DNA of 64,000 nucleotides from Stieleria bergensis (GCA_007745635.1 CP036272.1:310001-374000), one strand, 5' to 3'. Counted from the stretch's first letter, positions 1 through 11,080 are shown. Notes: generated by a model from the sequence alone, not told the origin. A program made the numbers and translations.

Positions 1-3000
1 GTGGCAATCTCTGGGAACACCGCTGTTGTCGGTGCTCCCGGGGGGAACGCAATTTACGTGTTTGTCCGCGATGGCATCGGTTGGACTCAGGAAGCCAAAC
101 TCAGCGGTGGAACCGGTAGCCTGTTTGGTAGCTCGGTTGCCATCGACGGCGAGACCTTGGTCGTTGGAGCACCGGGTGAAGGTGGTGGTGGCAACGCCTA
201 TGTCTACCAGCGAACTAGCGGCAATTGGACGGAGGTCGGTAGTGGTGGCATCGTTCCAGGGAATGCCTCAGCGAACGATGGCTTTGGTTCGTCGGTGGGC
301 GTGACGGGTCGAACGGTGGTTGTGGGTTCGCCTGGCCGGACCATCAACGGCCGCTCTGGCGCAGGGGCGATTTATGTCTTCAATCGTGTTGCTCAGGCCA
401 TGATCCAAGACAGTGTGCTTAGTTTAGGCGCAGCGGCCGCTGCGGACGACAGCTTTGGATCAGCGGTTGCCATTGAGCAGACCAAGATCGTTGTGGGAGC
501 TCCCGGCCGTGATCATGACTTTGGCTCTGGGCTAGGGCAAGTTGGCGTTCAGGCGGATGCTGGGGAAGCCTATTCCTTTGCACTCAAAGATGATCAGTGG
601 GTGTTGGAAACAAATTTGCAAGAAGGCTTGTTCGGTAGCGATTCTCGCGCTGGGGACAAGGTGGGTTCCGCCGTAGCGATCAGTGGCTCACTGGCGTTGC
701 TGGGCGCTCCGCAGCCTGAGGGGCGTCCCGCCCAGGCCGATACCGATGGTGCCGGTTATGTCTTTGTAAGAGACATCAGTGGACCGCAAACGGTGATCTA
801 TCCTGAGGCTCAGGAAGTCTTGCTAGAGGGGGCCGCGGTCAACACGCTGTCTGGAACGATTGGCGACAAAGCTGCCGCCCAGTTCAAGTTCTTTGACATT
901 AACGACCTGCAAGTCTTCACAGGAAGCCAAGATGATACATTGACGATCGGCGAAGAGGGGTTGACAGCCTACGGGTTGCAATCCATCGAAGTCGATCTTG
1001 GTGAAGGCAACGATACGATCAATGTCTTGTCCGATAACATTGATTCACCCACCGCAGGCTCACTGATTCTGACCGCAGATTTGGGCGGGGCGGCCGAAGG
1101 TTCACCGTTGCCAGGGGCTGCTCCTGCACCTGCGCCACTGTTTGCTGCATTCGGGTTGGCCGCTGCACCAAGTGCGGCACCAGCACAAAGCAGCCCGGCC
1201 TCGCCGTATTTGTTGGTCGTGTCGCAAGTCGATGCCAGCGGTGGTGGCGGCCAGAACAGTCTTAACGCTAAGGCCAGCACGGATTGGTCGCTCTCAGATA
1301 ACCAGTTGAGCTCTAACCGTGGAAGCATTCGTTTGCAGAGTTTCGTCAACGGATCGCTGACCGGTGGTGAAGACTCCGAGGTGTTGTCTCTCAATGGTTG
1401 GAGTGGGAACGCCAGTCTCGATGGCGGCGGCGGTTACGACGAGTACGCGACGAATTCGCCGGACTTGAAATCGCTGAGTGCAACCGATTCCGGTAGCGGC
1501 GACAATACGCTGACGATCGTCGGGACTGCCGATGATGATTCAATCTCTGTCACGCAGGGGCAGATCTTTGTGAATGCTGTGGCGTACGACGTGGAAGGCC
1601 TGAGCATCATCCGAATCATTAGCGGTGACGGCGATGATACGATCAGTATCCGTGAACTAGAGGGCGTGACCGTTTACGTTGACGGGGGTGAGGGCGACGA
1701 TACCTATCAGGTTGAACTGGCTAGCAACACCGTCGATTCCCTGGTGCGAATCGCGGACACTGGCGGTCCTTCGCTGACCGGCGGGGACGTGATTAACTTT
1801 GATTTCGGAACGACAGTTGGAATTCCCGATGGCAGCTTGATTCAAGCCAATAACGCTGGAAGCATTGCCTATTATGACTCTGCGATTGAGTCCACTGGAT
1901 TATTCAATCAGCCCCCGATCTTGACTGTCTTTGGCACCGAAGGCCCTGACACCTTTGTCGTCAATGGCGATACATTGACGTTTGGCAGCACGGTCATTTC
2001 GCTCCTGAATACCATTGAGCTGACGATCGAAGCACTCGGCGGAGACGACGTGATCGTGATCAATGACTTGCTGCCAACCATTCAGTTGACGGCGCTCAAG
2101 GGTGGCGAGGGATCGGATACCATCGAAGGCCCAGACCAACAGGGCACTTGGAGTCTCACTGATCTTGGGCTCGGCCAATTTGTCGGTGAAGACACGTTCT
2201 CATTCGAGACCATTGAGACCATTCAGGCGGGCGACGAAGCCGATGTGTTTGAGTTCATCAGCGATTTGGGCGGACTGGCCGGTAACTTGGGCACCGGTGG
2301 AGGCTCCGACCGATTGGACTTTAGCCAGCGTGACTCGGCCGTCGCCGTCAATCTGGGAACCGGTGGCGGTGATGCGATTGGCGGAACGATCACTCAAATC
2401 GAAAGTGTGATCGGAACCGCCGGGGTCGATACTCTGATCGGTCCTGATGCCGACAATGTGTGGAACATCGACGGATTGAATCGTGGAGAAGTCGACGGGA
2501 TTCGGTTCAGTGCGATGGAAAACTTGACGGGTGGGCGTTTGGCGGATCGTTTTGTGCTGCCAAGCGTGCTCTCGGTCTCTGGGACCATTGATGGCGGATT
2601 GGGTGTTGACCGATTGGAAACCCTGTTCACTGAATTTGCTGATGAGGTGACCGTCAACGCGGGAGAAATTCTGGTCAGTGGCACTCAAAATGGACGCTTG
2701 CTCTATGCCAGTCTGGAGGAGTTGCAAGCCGATTCACTGGGCGGTGATGATGACATCACCTTCAATCCGCTCGCAACCGGTTATCCGGGGCTCATCGAAT
2801 TCAACACCTCTGGTGGCAACGATGCGTTGGAGTTCTATGTGTCACTCGACGCCAGCACTCAGTTTGTGATCGACGGTGGTGAACAAACGACCACCGACAA
2901 GATGACGGTGTTGGGTACGGGGGACGCCGATTCACTACGTGGCAATAGCAACGAGATCGCATTCGGTTCGTCGCTGATCATTTCCAGCGAGATCGAGGAT

Positions 3001-6000
3001 TTGACACTGGATGGACAGGGTGGCGCTGACGCGCTGACCTATTCAGGCAATGCTTTCACGGGGGACATTGTTCTACGTGGTGACGAAGGGGATGATCGAA
3101 TCACCCTGGAAACTCCGTTGACTGCGGGTAGTTTTCTGGCCGATGGCGGCGTTGGGTATGACCGCTTTAACGTGATCACTCAGGATGAGAATGACAGTGT
3201 TGCGATCACTTCGTCGGTGGTCAATATCGCCGGCCAGACCCCGGTGGTTTATCAAGCGATGGAGGAGCTGGAAATTGCCTCCAACGGTGGTGCAGATGAA
3301 ATCACGGTGTTCAGTAGCCATGCAGGGCAAACGAATCTGTTGACCGGTCCTGGCGCTGACACGATTCATCTGTTAGGCAATGCAGGATTGGTGGAGGTCT
3401 TTGCCGGTGCCGATAACGATGTGGTCAATGTGCAACGCATTGGAGCACAGGTGTTTGTTGATGGCGCTGGTGGCAGCGATGTTGTCAACGTGACGTCCAC
3501 TGCACCTCAACCTGGCGGCGTGCTGACTGGCATCGAGTCCGTCTTGGATTTTGTTGGCGGTGGTGATCCCGGTGATGTCTTGAATCTAGATGCCTCGGGA
3601 GACTCCAGTGACCTTGTCGGATTCCTTGATTCCTCGACGGTATTCGGATTCGGAATGACCGGTGGCGTCTTCTACGATGAGCTTGCAGAGCTAAATGTGA
3701 CGCTCGGTAGCGGTGATGATCGAGCAACGATCTATGATACGCACACCGGGCAAACCAACCTGCTCACTGGAACCGGGGACGACACGGTCTTGGTCGATAA
3801 TGTTCTGGGAGCCACGTTTGTTGAGACAGAAGCCGGGAACGATACCATCAATGTTCCACTGAACTCTGATCCTGTGGATGTTGTTCAGCCCGGAGATACA
3901 ACTGATGCCGGCAACCCGACCTCCAATGGCGATAGCACCAACCAGGCTGGAGTCGTCTCCGATCCGTTGCCCTTCTTTAGCGGTCTGTTGACGGTTGATG
4001 GCGGCGGCTTGGCGGGGCAGTCTGACGTGATGAATGTTTGGTCGATCACTGAATTTCCCGATCAGGGAATTCTGGATCAAACCTTGATCACTGGTTTGGG
4101 GATGGAAGCCGGTATCGCTTACTTTGGTCTTGAGACCTTGAACCTGTCGTTGAGCCATACCGCCAGTGCTCTGTTGGTCGAAGGCACACACACAGCGCTG
4201 ACAAACATTTTCAGCGACTCCTATTACAATCCAAATCACTTGGAGCTTCCTGACGAACCGCTCGGTGCTAACGATGTTGTCAACATTCGTACCATCAGTG
4301 GTGAAACCGTTGTTCTGCTTGATATCGGAGATGACACGGCCAACGTTGGGAGTCTTGCGCCTGCGTTCGGCGGCTTAGTGGACTTCATTCAAGCTCCGCT
4401 CCTGATCGATGGTCAGCAAGATCACGATGTGATCAATGTCGACGACAGTGGTGATGCGGCTGATAACGTTGGTGTGCTAACGCCTGCACGTTTAGATGGA
4501 TTGGGCATGTCTGATGGTTTGGTTTACTTCAGTGACGAAATCAATGTCTTGCTGGGGGCCGGAGAGGATCGATTCACCATCGAAGGCACACACCTTGGTT
4601 TGACAACGGTTGCTGGTGGGCCTGGTACCGATCGCATTGATGTGCTGTCAACCAGCGGTCTGACCCATGTCGACGGAGAAGCCGGTGAAGATACGATCAA
4701 TGTTCAAACGATCGATGCAACCACAACGGTCTCCGGTGGGCCCGATGATGATGTGATCAACGTTTCGGATATCGCACCAGCCTTTGGCGGGACGTTAAAC
4801 CAGATCAACGCATTGTTGATCGTTAACGGTGACGAAGAGAGTGACACCTTGAATCTGGATGATACGGGCGATGGTCAGCCAAACGTGGGTGTGCTGACTG
4901 ATACCACCGTCACGGGACTGGGGATGGCGATCGGCGTTCAGTATGGCACGCTAGAAGTATTGAACATCGACTTGGGTGATGGTGGGAACACCTTCACCGT
5001 CGAGAGTTCGCATCCCGGTGAAACCAATATCAATTCGGGTCATGGCGATGACCTGCTGCTGATTCGCGGTTCTGATGGCCAGCTGAATGTTAATGGCCAG
5101 GGCGGTGACGATGACTTCTATGTCGGTAGCTTGGCGCCCGAACTGGGAGGCACTCTGAATCAGATCGGTAATCTCAATTTGATGGGTGGTCCAGGATTTG
5201 ACATCTTGAATGTTGATGACTCTGGAGACGGTTCCGACAATCAGGGTGAACTCACGGCCAACACGTTGACCGGATTGGGAATGAATACTGGGATGCAGTA
5301 TTCGACCATGGAGAAAATGGACTTGCTGCTCGGTTCTGGCAGCGATCAGTTGGACATTACTGGCGTGATGACTCATCCCGATGGGGATCGGATTCTGACT
5401 GAAATCAATACCGGAGAAGGCAACGACGACATCACCATCACGGTGAATCAGGACGATGGCTTTTTGTCGGTGAACACCAATGGTGGCGACGATCGCATCG
5501 ATGGGACAACGTCCACCTTGCCATTGATCCTCTTTGGTGGCGATGGAGCGGACGCGATCATTGGCGGTTTGGCCGACGATTTGATCTTCGGCGATCGCGC
5601 CAGAATTGACTATCGAGATCAGTCGGGCAACTTAGTGACCCGGCTCGGTATCGATGTTCAGCAACGAACCTTCCTGCTGCCTGGGACGCCAGAGAGTTCC
5701 ACATTGGACGTGCCGATTCGTCAAACCAATGGCGAAACGCTTGATCCACAGCTGATCATTTCTCGTGATCCAGCGGTTGGCGGCGATGATCAGCTTTCCG
5801 GTAGTGCCGGTCGCGATATTCTGATCGGTGGCTTTGGTGCTGATCAAGTCTCCGGTGGCACGGGCGTGGACTTGATCTACGGTGACCAAGTGAGCATTGA
5901 CTATTCGTCCGATCCCAATGGGGTGTCCACATCGATCCTTGCGTCGGATCCATCGGTCGGTGGCGACGACATTCTAAGCGGGGACGAGGATGACGATTTT

Positions 6001-9000
6001 ATCTTTGGTCAGCAGGGCAGCGACACCATTGATGGCGGCTCTGGAGAAGACGACTTGATCGGCGGTCACAATGTTCTTGGTGGCGTTGATGGTGATGATA
6101 CGATCCGAGGTGGCGATGATGCTGATGTGATCCTTGGTGATAATGGCGTGATTCGCCGAACACTGACTTCCGACGATCCCGAAAGCTGGCTGCGTTATCG
6201 CGGCGTCTATCCGCAGGTGATCCGTCAGATTGAGCGTTTTGATTTGGTTGAACGCACCGGCGGGAATGATTTCTTGTACGGCGATGAAGGCATGGATATC
6301 ATCCTCGGCCAATTCGGTGACGATTTCATCGATGGTGGCGCTGGGGAAGATGAGCTGAGTGGCGATCAAGGAAGCGACACCATTGACGGCGGAGCTGACG
6401 ACGACTGGGTCTTTGGCGATGTCGGTTACGCCATTCGAGCCTTGGATGAATCTGGTGAACCGGTGATGAACCTTGATGGTTCGTGGCGACGCGATGTTTA
6501 TCTGGAATTGCAAACCACGCTGCAAAGCCGGGTTTCGCTTGGAGACACATTGCAGCAAACGGCAACGCCGGAGACAGCCAGGCAGTTCCTGGGCGCTGAC
6601 TATGTCGTGCTGGGTGGTTCCTACAATGCCGATGGAACTTATCGAGTCGCAAGTGATCAGGATCCTTGGCAGACCGAATTGTTGCTCTTGGACTCCGACC
6701 AAAGTGGCGACGATAAACTGTCCGGAAGCGGCGGGAACGACATCCTCTTTGGTGGCTTGGGCCAAGACTTGATTGATGGTGGTGACGACAATGATGTGAT
6801 CTATGCCGATCTCGCCGAGACCTCGGTGGGATACCAAGCTGAACTGCCAAACACGCAGACAGGCATGCGACTGTTTGATCGCACTCAGACCACCGAGTTG
6901 CAAGAGTTCCAGGTGCCACAATTTGGTTTCTCGGTGCCGATGAACCGCATGGTGATGCCCGATGAACTTAGTCTGATTGAAACCCCGTTGAGTTTGGTGC
7001 CGGATCAGTTTGCTGAGACGATTGGCTCTGCCTCTCAAGTTGCCAATTACCAGCAGCAGCTTCCACAAGCGGGCCAGGGCTACTTTCAACCGATGATGAC
7101 TTGGGTCAGCGATGTCGCAAATCATGCGGCTCAGTTGCCTGGCAATGATCGTCTCTCTGGCGGTCGGGGGGATGACTTGATTCACGCTGATAACGCGTAT
7201 GCGGTTGCCCCGCTGGTTGCCGAAAGCCCAGTGCTGCAACGCGCCATGTCAACCGTGTTGGCTTCGATTAATTCAGTGACTCGTGAACTGGCCTATCTCT
7301 CTGCTCATGTGGAGACGCTCGATCAGCTGGCCAACGGTGCTCCTGATCCCGTGGTGATTCCAGTCGGTAACGACCAGATCGATGGCGGTGGTGGAACTAA
7401 CACCATCTATGCCGACAAGACACTCTCGGTTGTTGTTCCCGATTCGGATTGGGATGCAGATCAGTTGGGACTGACTGATCCGCTGCATTTGATGCATCAC
7501 TTGCGAGACCAAGAGCACGCGGTGGTTGATTTGGCGAACTTTGTGTTCCAAATGCAGAACGAGTTGCTCTGGCAACTGGTTGACCAAGCCGATGGATCGG
7601 GAAGCACCGTCAGCAAAGTCGATTTGAATTTGGGAAATGACCAGATTCAAGGTGGTAACGAATCAGATGTCGTGGTGGCTGACGATGCGGTGTTCGTCAC
7701 CGGCAGTGTGACGATGGATTCGATCTATCAGTTTGCGAACCAACTGTTGCAAATGAACGCCTCCAGTCGAGATTCGATCGAGGCCTTGTTGCGAGACGCT
7801 GAACTTGAGCGTGATGCCGAGATCATCTCGCATGTGTTAACCAATCACCGAGATTTTATTACAGCGTACCCCGATGAAAACCTGCTGCTGACGATTCCGT
7901 TCGATTTGCCAGTGTCTCGAACCATTGGCAACGACGTGGTGGATGCTGGAGCCGGGAACGACTTGGTTATCGGTGACGTTGGCGTTCTGGTGGGGGCTGT
8001 TTTGACTGGTCCGGTGGCTTCTGGTGATCATCAAGCTGTGCTCGATGATTATTTGCAAACGCTTTCAGGGGAAGTGTTGTTGGATCAAGTCTTCAAGGGA
8101 GACACTCATGATAATGCCTTGAAGCTGATTCATAATGTTCACTCCCATGACTGGCGAGATGTCGCGGGCCATACGATCCCACTGAACAGCCACAACGATC
8201 AGATTCGCGTGGGAGCCGGCGATGACCTTGCCTTCGGTGACCATGCGGGGATCGCGACACTGCAATCATCGATCGATGGTCCCCTGATTCAGGGAGACGT
8301 GTCCGCGTTCGACTTCAAGCCTGCGTTCAATGGCTTTGATGGTCGTTTGAATGATTTCAAACACCTTTGGTTACAGCGAGTCACTTACCAAGATCAGCTA
8401 CAAGCCGAGTCGGGGGCCAATTTGCTGGCCGGTCAGTTGGCCGATGACACGCTGACCGGTGGAAGCGACGCCGATCGTCTGTTTGGTGGGCCAGGGGACG
8501 ATCAGTTCCTGAACGTTGATGCGGTGGCGGATCAAATCCGACAAGATCAAGTCCTGGATGTTCACGCCTTGGCGTCATCAACGAGCAGTCGATCCATTCT
8601 CGATCAGACCATCGCGTTCGATCAGTACTTGCCTCAGCAGGTGTTGCGGTCTCAGCGCGACGCGCTGGGAATCGGCCCGCAGGCCAATCGCATGGATGTC
8701 AATGACGATGCTCGGGTCAGTCCAGTGGATGCCTTGATGGTGATCAATCATTTGGTCTCCTCGTCTGGTGAAGGTGAGTTTGCGTACCCGGTCGATCGGA
8801 ACGCGTTCGACATCAATGATGATGGCCACGTTTCGCCGATCGATGCCTTGCTGGTGATCAACTGGATCGTCCAGCGAGTCGGTGCTGACGATCTGCAATC
8901 GCTGGAGTCACCGCTCGAAATTGTGGGCACCTTGGTGTCGGTTCCAGGCCCCGTGGACGACGAAACACCTGAAGCAAATGTTCAGAGTGAAGTGGATGAA

Positions 9001-9186
9001 GCGCTTCTGAGCTTTGATTTAGAGACGACAGAGTTTCCGCTTGGCGAAGGTGAGCAGACACCGTTCCAAAGCTCATTGGTTGATCAAGTGGCAGGAGAGC
9101 ACGCCCTGGAGGACTGGGGCAATGATGCCGACCTTGACGATCGGCTGCTTTGGTTGCTAGCCGATCAGCCAGAAATGCCCCGCTGA
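1..9186 (+). CDS. Giant FG-GAP / haemolysin-type repeat protein with C-terminal dockerin, 5' truncated
   Basis: The frame is open from base 1 (GTG) for 3061 codons and shows no signal peptide, so the true start probably lies before the window. Residues 1-260 carry FG-GAP-like blades (repeated VVGAPG and FGSSVAI). Residues 260-1830 are degenerate Asp/Gly-rich beta repeats, including long tandem units around 1100-1830 that share phrases such as LDDTGD, TGLGM and APAFGGTLNQI. About 1840-2830 hold calcium-binding nonapeptides of RTX type (GGxGxDxIxG). Residues 2895-2960 form a type I dockerin: two DxNxDxxVSPxDALxVIN calcium loops. An Ala/Pro-rich linker lies near 365-400. Seen: repeats and dockerin. 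Inferred: a secreted or surface adhesin-like protein stabilised by calcium. No catalytic domain is visible. Confidence 0.9.
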   Translation: MAISGNTAVVGAPGGNAIYVFVRDGIGWTQEAKLSGGTGSLFGSSVAIDGETLVVGAPGEGGGGNAYVYQRTSGNWTEVGSGGIVPGNASANDGFGSSVGVTGRTVVVGSPGRTINGRSGAGAIYVFNRVAQAMIQDSVLSLGAAAAADDSFGSAVAIEQTKIVVGAPGRDHDFGSGLGQVGVQADAGEAYSFALKDDQWVLETNLQEGLFGSDSRAGDKVGSAVAISGSLALLGAPQPEGRPAQADTDGAGYVFVRDISGPQTVIYPEAQEVLLEGAAVNTLSGTIGDKAAAQFKFFDINDLQVFTGSQDDTLTIGEEGLTAYGLQSIEVDLGEGNDTINVLSDNIDSPTAGSLILTADLGGAAEGSPLPGAAPAPAPLFAAFGLAAAPSAAPAQSSPASPYLLVVSQVDASGGGGQNSLNAKASTDWSLSDNQLSSNRGSIRLQSFVNGSLTGGEDSEVLSLNGWSGNASLDGGGGYDEYATNSPDLKSLSATDSGSGDNTLTIVGTADDDSISVTQGQIFVNAVAYDVEGLSIIRIISGDGDDTISIRELEGVTVYVDGGEGDDTYQVELASNTVDSLVRIADTGGPSLTGGDVINFDFGTTVGIPDGSLIQANNAGSIAYYDSAIESTGLFNQPPILTVFGTEGPDTFVVNGDTLTFGSTVISLLNTIELTIEALGGDDVIVINDLLPTIQLTALKGGEGSDTIEGPDQQGTWSLTDLGLGQFVGEDTFSFETIETIQAGDEADVFEFISDLGGLAGNLGTGGGSDRLDFSQRDSAVAVNLGTGGGDAIGGTITQIESVIGTAGVDTLIGPDADNVWNIDGLNRGEVDGIRFSAMENLTGGRLADRFVLPSVLSVSGTIDGGLGVDRLETLFTEFADEVTVNAGEILVSGTQNGRLLYASLEELQADSLGGDDDITFNPLATGYPGLIEFNTSGGNDALEFYVSLDASTQFVIDGGEQTTTDKMTVLGTGDADSLRGNSNEIAFGSSLIISSEIEDLTLDGQGGADALTYSGNAFTGDIVLRGDEGDDRITLETPLTAGSFLADGGVGYDRFNVITQDENDSVAITSSVVNIAGQTPVVYQAMEELEIASNGGADEITVFSSHAGQTNLLTGPGADTIHLLGNAGLVEVFAGADNDVVNVQRIGAQVFVDGAGGSDVVNVTSTAPQPGGVLTGIESVLDFVGGGDPGDVLNLDASGDSSDLVGFLDSSTVFGFGMTGGVFYDELAELNVTLGSGDDRATIYDTHTGQTNLLTGTGDDTVLVDNVLGATFVETEAGNDTINVPLNSDPVDVVQPGDTTDAGNPTSNGDSTNQAGVVSDPLPFFSGLLTVDGGGLAGQSDVMNVWSITEFPDQGILDQTLITGLGMEAGIAYFGLETLNLSLSHTASALLVEGTHTALTNIFSDSYYNPNHLELPDEPLGANDVVNIRTISGETVVLLDIGDDTANVGSLAPAFGGLVDFIQAPLLIDGQQDHDVINVDDSGDAADNVGVLTPARLDGLGMSDGLVYFSDEINVLLGAGEDRFTIEGTHLGLTTVAGGPGTDRIDVLSTSGLTHVDGEAGEDTINVQTIDATTTVSGGPDDDVINVSDIAPAFGGTLNQINALLIVNGDEESDTLNLDDTGDGQPNVGVLTDTTVTGLGMAIGVQYGTLEVLNIDLGDGGNTFTVESSHPGETNINSGHGDDLLLIRGSDGQLNVNGQGGDDDFYVGSLAPELGGTLNQIGNLNLMGGPGFDILNVDDSGDGSDNQGELTANTLTGLGMNTGMQYSTMEKMDLLLGSGSDQLDITGVMTHPDGDRILTEINTGEGNDDITITVNQDDGFLSVNTNGGDDRIDGTTSTLPLILFGGDGADAIIGGLADDLIFGDRARIDYRDQSGNLVTRLGIDVQQRTFLLPGTPESSTLDVPIRQTNGETLDPQLIISRDPAVGGDDQLSGSAGRDILIGGFGADQVSGGTGVDLIYGDQVSIDYSSDPNGVSTSILASDPSVGGDDILSGDEDDDFIFGQQGSDTIDGGSGEDDLIGGHNVLGGVDGDDTIRGGDDADVILGDNGVIRRTLTSDDPESWLRYRGVYPQVIRQIERFDLVERTGGNDFLYGDEGMDIILGQFGDDFIDGGAGEDELSGDQGSDTIDGGADDDWVFGDVGYAIRALDESGEPVMNLDGSWRRDVYLELQTTLQSRVSLGDTLQQTATPETARQFLGADYVVLGGSYNADGTYRVASDQDPWQTELLLLDSDQSGDDKLSGSGGNDILFGGLGQDLIDGGDDNDVIYADLAETSVGYQAELPNTQTGMRLFDRTQTTELQEFQVPQFGFSVPMNRMVMPDELSLIETPLSLVPDQFAETIGSASQVANYQQQLPQAGQGYFQPMMTWVSDVANHAAQLPGNDRLSGGRGDDLIHADNAYAVAPLVAESPVLQRAMSTVLASINSVTRELAYLSAHVETLDQLANGAPDPVVIPVGNDQIDGGGGTNTIYADKTLSVVVPDSDWDADQLGLTDPLHLMHHLRDQEHAVVDLANFVFQMQNELLWQLVDQADGSGSTVSKVDLNLGNDQIQGGNESDVVVADDAVFVTGSVTMDSIYQFANQLLQMNASSRDSIEALLRDAELERDAEIISHVLTNHRDFITAYPDENLLLTIPFDLPVSRTIGNDVVDAGAGNDLVIGDVGVLVGAVLTGPVASGDHQAVLDDYLQTLSGEVLLDQVFKGDTHDNALKLIHNVHSHDWRDVAGHTIPLNSHNDQIRVGAGDDLAFGDHAGIATLQSSIDGPLIQGDVSAFDFKPAFNGFDGRLNDFKHLWLQRVTYQDQLQAESGANLLAGQLADDTLTGGSDADRLFGGPGDDQFLNVDAVADQIRQDQVLDVHALASSTSSRSILDQTIAFDQYLPQQVLRSQRDALGIGPQANRMDVNDDARVSPVDALMVINHLVSSSGEGEFAYPVDRNAFDINDDGHVSPIDALLVINWIVQRVGADDLQSLESPLEIVGTLVSVPGPVDDETPEANVQSEVDEALLSFDLETTEFPLGEGEQTPFQSSLVDQVAGEHALEDWGNDADLDDRLLWLLADQPEMPR

Positions 9187-9346
9187 ACGAAGGGGCAGCC
9201 ACGCTCATTGGGCATCATCAACTCCCATTTTGGAAGGATGGACCGATTAGATGGCTGGCGCTAACCAAAAAAACTATGTTTGACGATCGACCCTCAAGCG
9301 GTCGATTAGCAGGGCATGCAACGGTTCTGCGTAACATTCGTTCATT

Positions 9347-9352
9347 AGGGAG
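9347..9352 (+). promoter_or_regulatory. Ribosome binding site deciding a GTG start
   Basis: AGGGAG lies six bases before GTG at 9359. It supports the GTG start, which also places a signal peptide right at the N terminus. Confidence 0.6.
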
Positions 9353-9358
9353 CATATC

Positions 9359-10678
9359 GTGTTCGAGGCTCGTATTAGAAAACGTCGTATTTTGGCTGCT
9401 GCGCTCTGTTCGGTTCTTTCTGTTGGTGCTGCTTCTGCGGCCGACCAGAACGCGGCTTCACAGCTAGGCGTTGTCGAGGTTGAGCTACTCTCGGGCGATG
9501 TCCCTGAGGCGTCGGTTACATCGGAACCGATCGTTCAAACGCAGGCCAGCGAAGTGACACCGGCGCCGACGGACGAACAACCCACCGTCGTGAACCAGCA
9601 AGAGATTGAGTTGGTTGCTGCGAATGCTTCCACTCCTGAAGGGCAGTTGCTCTTCAATTCCATCGATCCATCTCTGCAGGTGGCGTTGCTGGACGCCGAA
9701 GAGGAGAATTCAGCAGAGGACATTGCCGAGATCGCTGTCCCCATCACTCCGACGCATTCTGCCGCAGATTGCTCACAGCTCAATGTGTGTCAGCCGACGG
9801 TTTCTTGGTTCGGCTCGGTGGATTATCTGTACTGGAAGCCTCGTCGCCAAGGATTGGACCTGGGGATCGTTGATCCCGATACGGATTCAAACATCGAGGG
9901 CCAAGTTCGTTCGCTGGAAATGAAATCAGACAGCGGACTGAGGACTGAGGTTGGGCTTCGTTTGGAAAGTGGCTTGGAGTCCGTTTTCCGATACACGTAC
10001 TTCGAAGCAAACGACGCCGATTCTGTGGCCGCACCCGGTGGTGGCCAGATTTGGTTCACGCGAGCCAACCCAGCCGGCCTGAACAATGAAGCAGCGAACT
10101 ACGATGCAACCGCTGACTTGAACCTGAATATTTACGATTTAGAGATGGCGTACTGGTTCCGTAAAAACTGCGATTGTCAGATTCGTGGTTTTGGTGGTTT
10201 TCGTTATGCGACCATTGATCAATCGCATCAAGCCACCTACACCGGCGGAACTGTCGTCAATGATCGCATTCACTCATCCCTGACTTCGCTGGACGCCTAT
10301 GGTCTGCGATTGGGCGTGGAAAGTCGTTTGCAATTGTTCGAATGTTATCAGGTGTTTGGCCGTGCTGCGTCTTCGGTTTTGATCGGTAACTTTGAAACCC
10401 GATACACCGAAAGCGAAAATGGCTTTTCTGGTAATGGTAACGTTGCCATCACAGACGAGTTCTTTGAAGTGATCCCTGGCATTGACTTGGCGGTTGGTGT
10501 TTCACGATCACTCGGGCATTTCAATGTTGAAGTCGGGTACGAACTGGCTGCCATGATGAACGCTGATCGTCGCTACAACTTCACTGGGGCTGAGACCATC
10601 AGCTTAGGAACGATGACGAACACCGTCCATGACCTTGGCTTGGATGGCCTGTTTATCAATTTCTCATACAGTCGATAA
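9359..10678 (+). CDS. Lpg1974-family outer-membrane beta-barrel protein
   Basis: 439 residues from a GTG start with a good ribosome binding site. Residues 1-27 form a signal peptide (Arg-rich start, hydrophobic core, cleavage near ASA-A). Residues 30-130 are an acidic, probably disordered region. From about 150 the protein reads as alternating beta strands beginning SVDYLYWKPRRQGLDL, with the later phrase GGFRYATIDQ. That opening and the GG-RYA phrase are typical of the Lpg1974 (Legionella major outer-membrane protein-like) family, which is amplified in planctomycetes. The chain ends in an aromatic strand (FINFSYSR) as expected for barrel insertion. Predicted location is the outer membrane; pore or structural role is family inference. 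It stands alone, about 170 bases after the giant repeat gene. Confidence 0.8.
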   Translation: MFEARIRKRRILAAALCSVLSVGAASAADQNAASQLGVVEVELLSGDVPEASVTSEPIVQTQASEVTPAPTDEQPTVVNQQEIELVAANASTPEGQLLFNSIDPSLQVALLDAEEENSAEDIAEIAVPITPTHSAADCSQLNVCQPTVSWFGSVDYLYWKPRRQGLDLGIVDPDTDSNIEGQVRSLEMKSDSGLRTEVGLRLESGLESVFRYTYFEANDADSVAAPGGGQIWFTRANPAGLNNEAANYDATADLNLNIYDLEMAYWFRKNCDCQIRGFGGFRYATIDQSHQATYTGGTVVNDRIHSSLTSLDAYGLRLGVESRLQLFECYQVFGRAASSVLIGNFETRYTESENGFSGNGNVAITDEFFEVIPGIDLAVGVSRSLGHFNVEVGYELAAMMNADRRYNFTGAETISLGTMTNTVHDLGLDGLFINFSYSR

Positions 10679-10932
10679 ACACGCGGAGACTCAGTTCGTC
10701 TGTGTCTTCACATGTTACGGGCCGAATTGATATCGTATTTTTGGCCGAACTGTCACTGTAGGGATTTGGGGCCTGTTTTCGCCGGTTGGCCGAATTGCTG
10801 AGAATTTTGGAAGGCGTCTGGCAGCGATTTCATGTTCTCCACACGGTCGCCAACTCGGAGGTGTGCTACGCCCTGGTTTGCATCTTTACCTGCTGTTTCG
10901 ATCAGTGGCTCACGCTGCCCCATCGTACACGC

Positions 10933-11080
10933 TCGTCGTACAGAAGACGCAATGTTTGGCGTCCTGGATCAGGAACACTAATAGGCACTTATCAAGGCTA
11001 ATTGATGAGTGCCTATTAGTGCTTATTAGCGTTCTCCATTTCCAACGCTTGCCCCCATTCGCATCCGCGGCGGTGGACTT
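10933..11080. repeat. Intergenic palindromic repeat, copy 1
   Basis: It starts around CGTCGTACAGAAGACGCAAT and ends around GGCGGTGGACTTGAC, and is matched with scattered changes by copy 2 at 11227-11361. Its core is a long inverted repeat with arms 10976-10995 and 11002-11021 (20 bases each, one mismatch, GGCTAA loop; the outer 14 bases CACTAATAGGCACT pair perfectly). Confidence 0.8.

Noticed and set aside
5974-7239. 421-codon minus-strand open frame inside the giant repeat gene
   Set aside because: It is antisense to the Asp/Gly repeat gene, has no recognisable motif, and results from repeated GAT and GGT codons keeping the opposite frame open.
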